Source: Seminavis robusta (lineage: Eukaryota; Bacillariophyta; Bacillariophyceae; Naviculales; Naviculaceae). Taken from it: 64,000 nt of DNA. Position 1 is the first letter of the stretch; every line of letters begins with the position of its first letter. The stretch is taken from the NCBI GenBank assembly GCA_903772945.1, contig CAICTM010000161.1, forward strand, positions 39,708 to 103,707. The letters are read 5' to 3'. Of the stretch, positions 63,271 to 64,000 are shown in pieces. The notes below the pieces were generated by a model that searched no databases, was not told where the DNA came from, and saw nothing but the letters and a program-made list of their open reading frames with translations. The translations under genes were made by a program, and so were the position numbers.

Positions 63271-64000
63271 TCGCACTGCCAAACATGTCAACCCACAAAC
63301 AGAGCTAGCGCAAGGCTTTCTTATGCGATCCGACACAGCACGACAACCTGAACACCCTCAGTCCATTGTTACATCACCTTCTGCTAACGCTTTTTTGAGC
63401 ACAACCTCCATTTTATGAGACTTCCTCGTTCAATATGGTCCATTTTGTAGACATTTTGTAGTGTTTCATTTGCTTCCAGATTCCAATTGCTACACAAGGT
63501 CAAACACCACAACCAAGGTATTTACCATTACATAAGCTCGTCGTAGGTATCCACTGGCGCCTTCTTCCTCTTCAAGATGTCTAAGAGCTGGATACCACGA
63601 ATCTACTCCTTGGTAAGGAATGGAAGGCCATTGGTCGCTTGTTCTTTAAAATAGGATTTGAACTTTGCACTCATGCTTGTGTTGATGTATTGGTTTAGAA
63701 AACCATCGTGGTTCCAATCATCCTCTCCACCGACTATATTGCCGTCAAGCCCCTCACCCCCTCCATATTCGGCATACGATCAGGTCCTCATGCTCAGACG
63801 ACTTCCTCTCCGACCCTAGACAGTCACTTCACCTCAGCCGACCAAATCCAAGTGCGACCAACCTCGTTCGCTTCCGTTGCCTCCATGAAATTTTGCCCAA
63901 CCGCTGCATCATATCTTCTTCTGTCTCATTCGTTTGCCAGCCTCCTGGCTCTGCGGCTTGGTTTGGGCTCTTCCTCCTCTTGCTCCTCATCTCGCGAGGC
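63271..64000. other. Window end, no complete gene
   Basis: The minus strand near 63920-64000 reads DEEQEEEEPKPSRRARRLAN before a stop, a charged segment that might be an upstream exon of the transposase-like gene. Nothing else is supported. Confidence 0.35.

Overview
This is nuclear DNA of a eukaryotic microbe, most probably a pennate diatom. The reasons are short GT-AG introns (about 75-175 bp), high gene density on both strands, secreted or membrane LRR proteins without a kinase, helicase-associated (HA) domain fusions, an expanded family of large-ectodomain seven-helix receptors, and transposon remnants that resemble families I associate with diatom genomes. The species is not determined by the sequence; I would think first of a Seminavis-like genome, from memory only.

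Layout. 0-3 kb: tail of a DOMON protein, then a cupin/JmjC-like protein. 3.2-6.1 kb: AIG1-like GTPase fused to two HA domains. 6.3-9.2 kb: receptor 1. 10.9-11.5 kb: small cysteine-rich membrane protein. 12.9-18.1 kb: a four-exon, 1,621-residue redox protein joining an animal-peroxidase domain, DOMON, cytochrome b561, cytochrome b5 and an FAD/NAD(P)H reductase. 18.2-20.9 kb: receptor 2. 22.6-25.6 kb: armadillo-repeat protein. 25.6-27.2 kb: repeat-rich spacer. 27.2-28.9 kb: short XPB-type helicase, flanked by direct repeats. 29.2-30.8 kb: methyltransferase. 31.3-33.5 kb: two unknown proteins. 33.6-35.8 kb: spacer with a 68-bp tandem repeat and a transposon scrap. 35.8-38.6 kb: receptor 3. 39.5-43.6 kb: seven-exon LRR protein. 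44.4-47.2 kb: receptor 4. 47.8-49.1 kb: aldo-keto reductase. 49.4-52.2 kb: cNMP-binding-domain kinase. 52.4-55.3 kb: receptor 5. 55.7-56.4 kb: ankyrin protein. 57-64 kb: gene-poor, decayed mobile-element DNA.

The main features are a DUOX-like module order built from unrelated membrane and electron-transfer parts, and five intronless paralogous receptors within 49 kb. One receptor (35767-38613) looks like a mosaic: an ectodomain like receptors 4/5 joined to a seven-helix core nearly identical in DNA to receptors 1/2. Receptors 4 and 5 form an inverted duplication around the reductase and kinase genes. Surface sensing (receptors, LRR protein), a PKG-like kinase and transmembrane redox enzymes lie close together, but nothing here proves that they act in one pathway.

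Exon boundaries were worked out by hand from reading-frame continuity and GT/AG sites. Domain names come from motif recognition, not from database searches.
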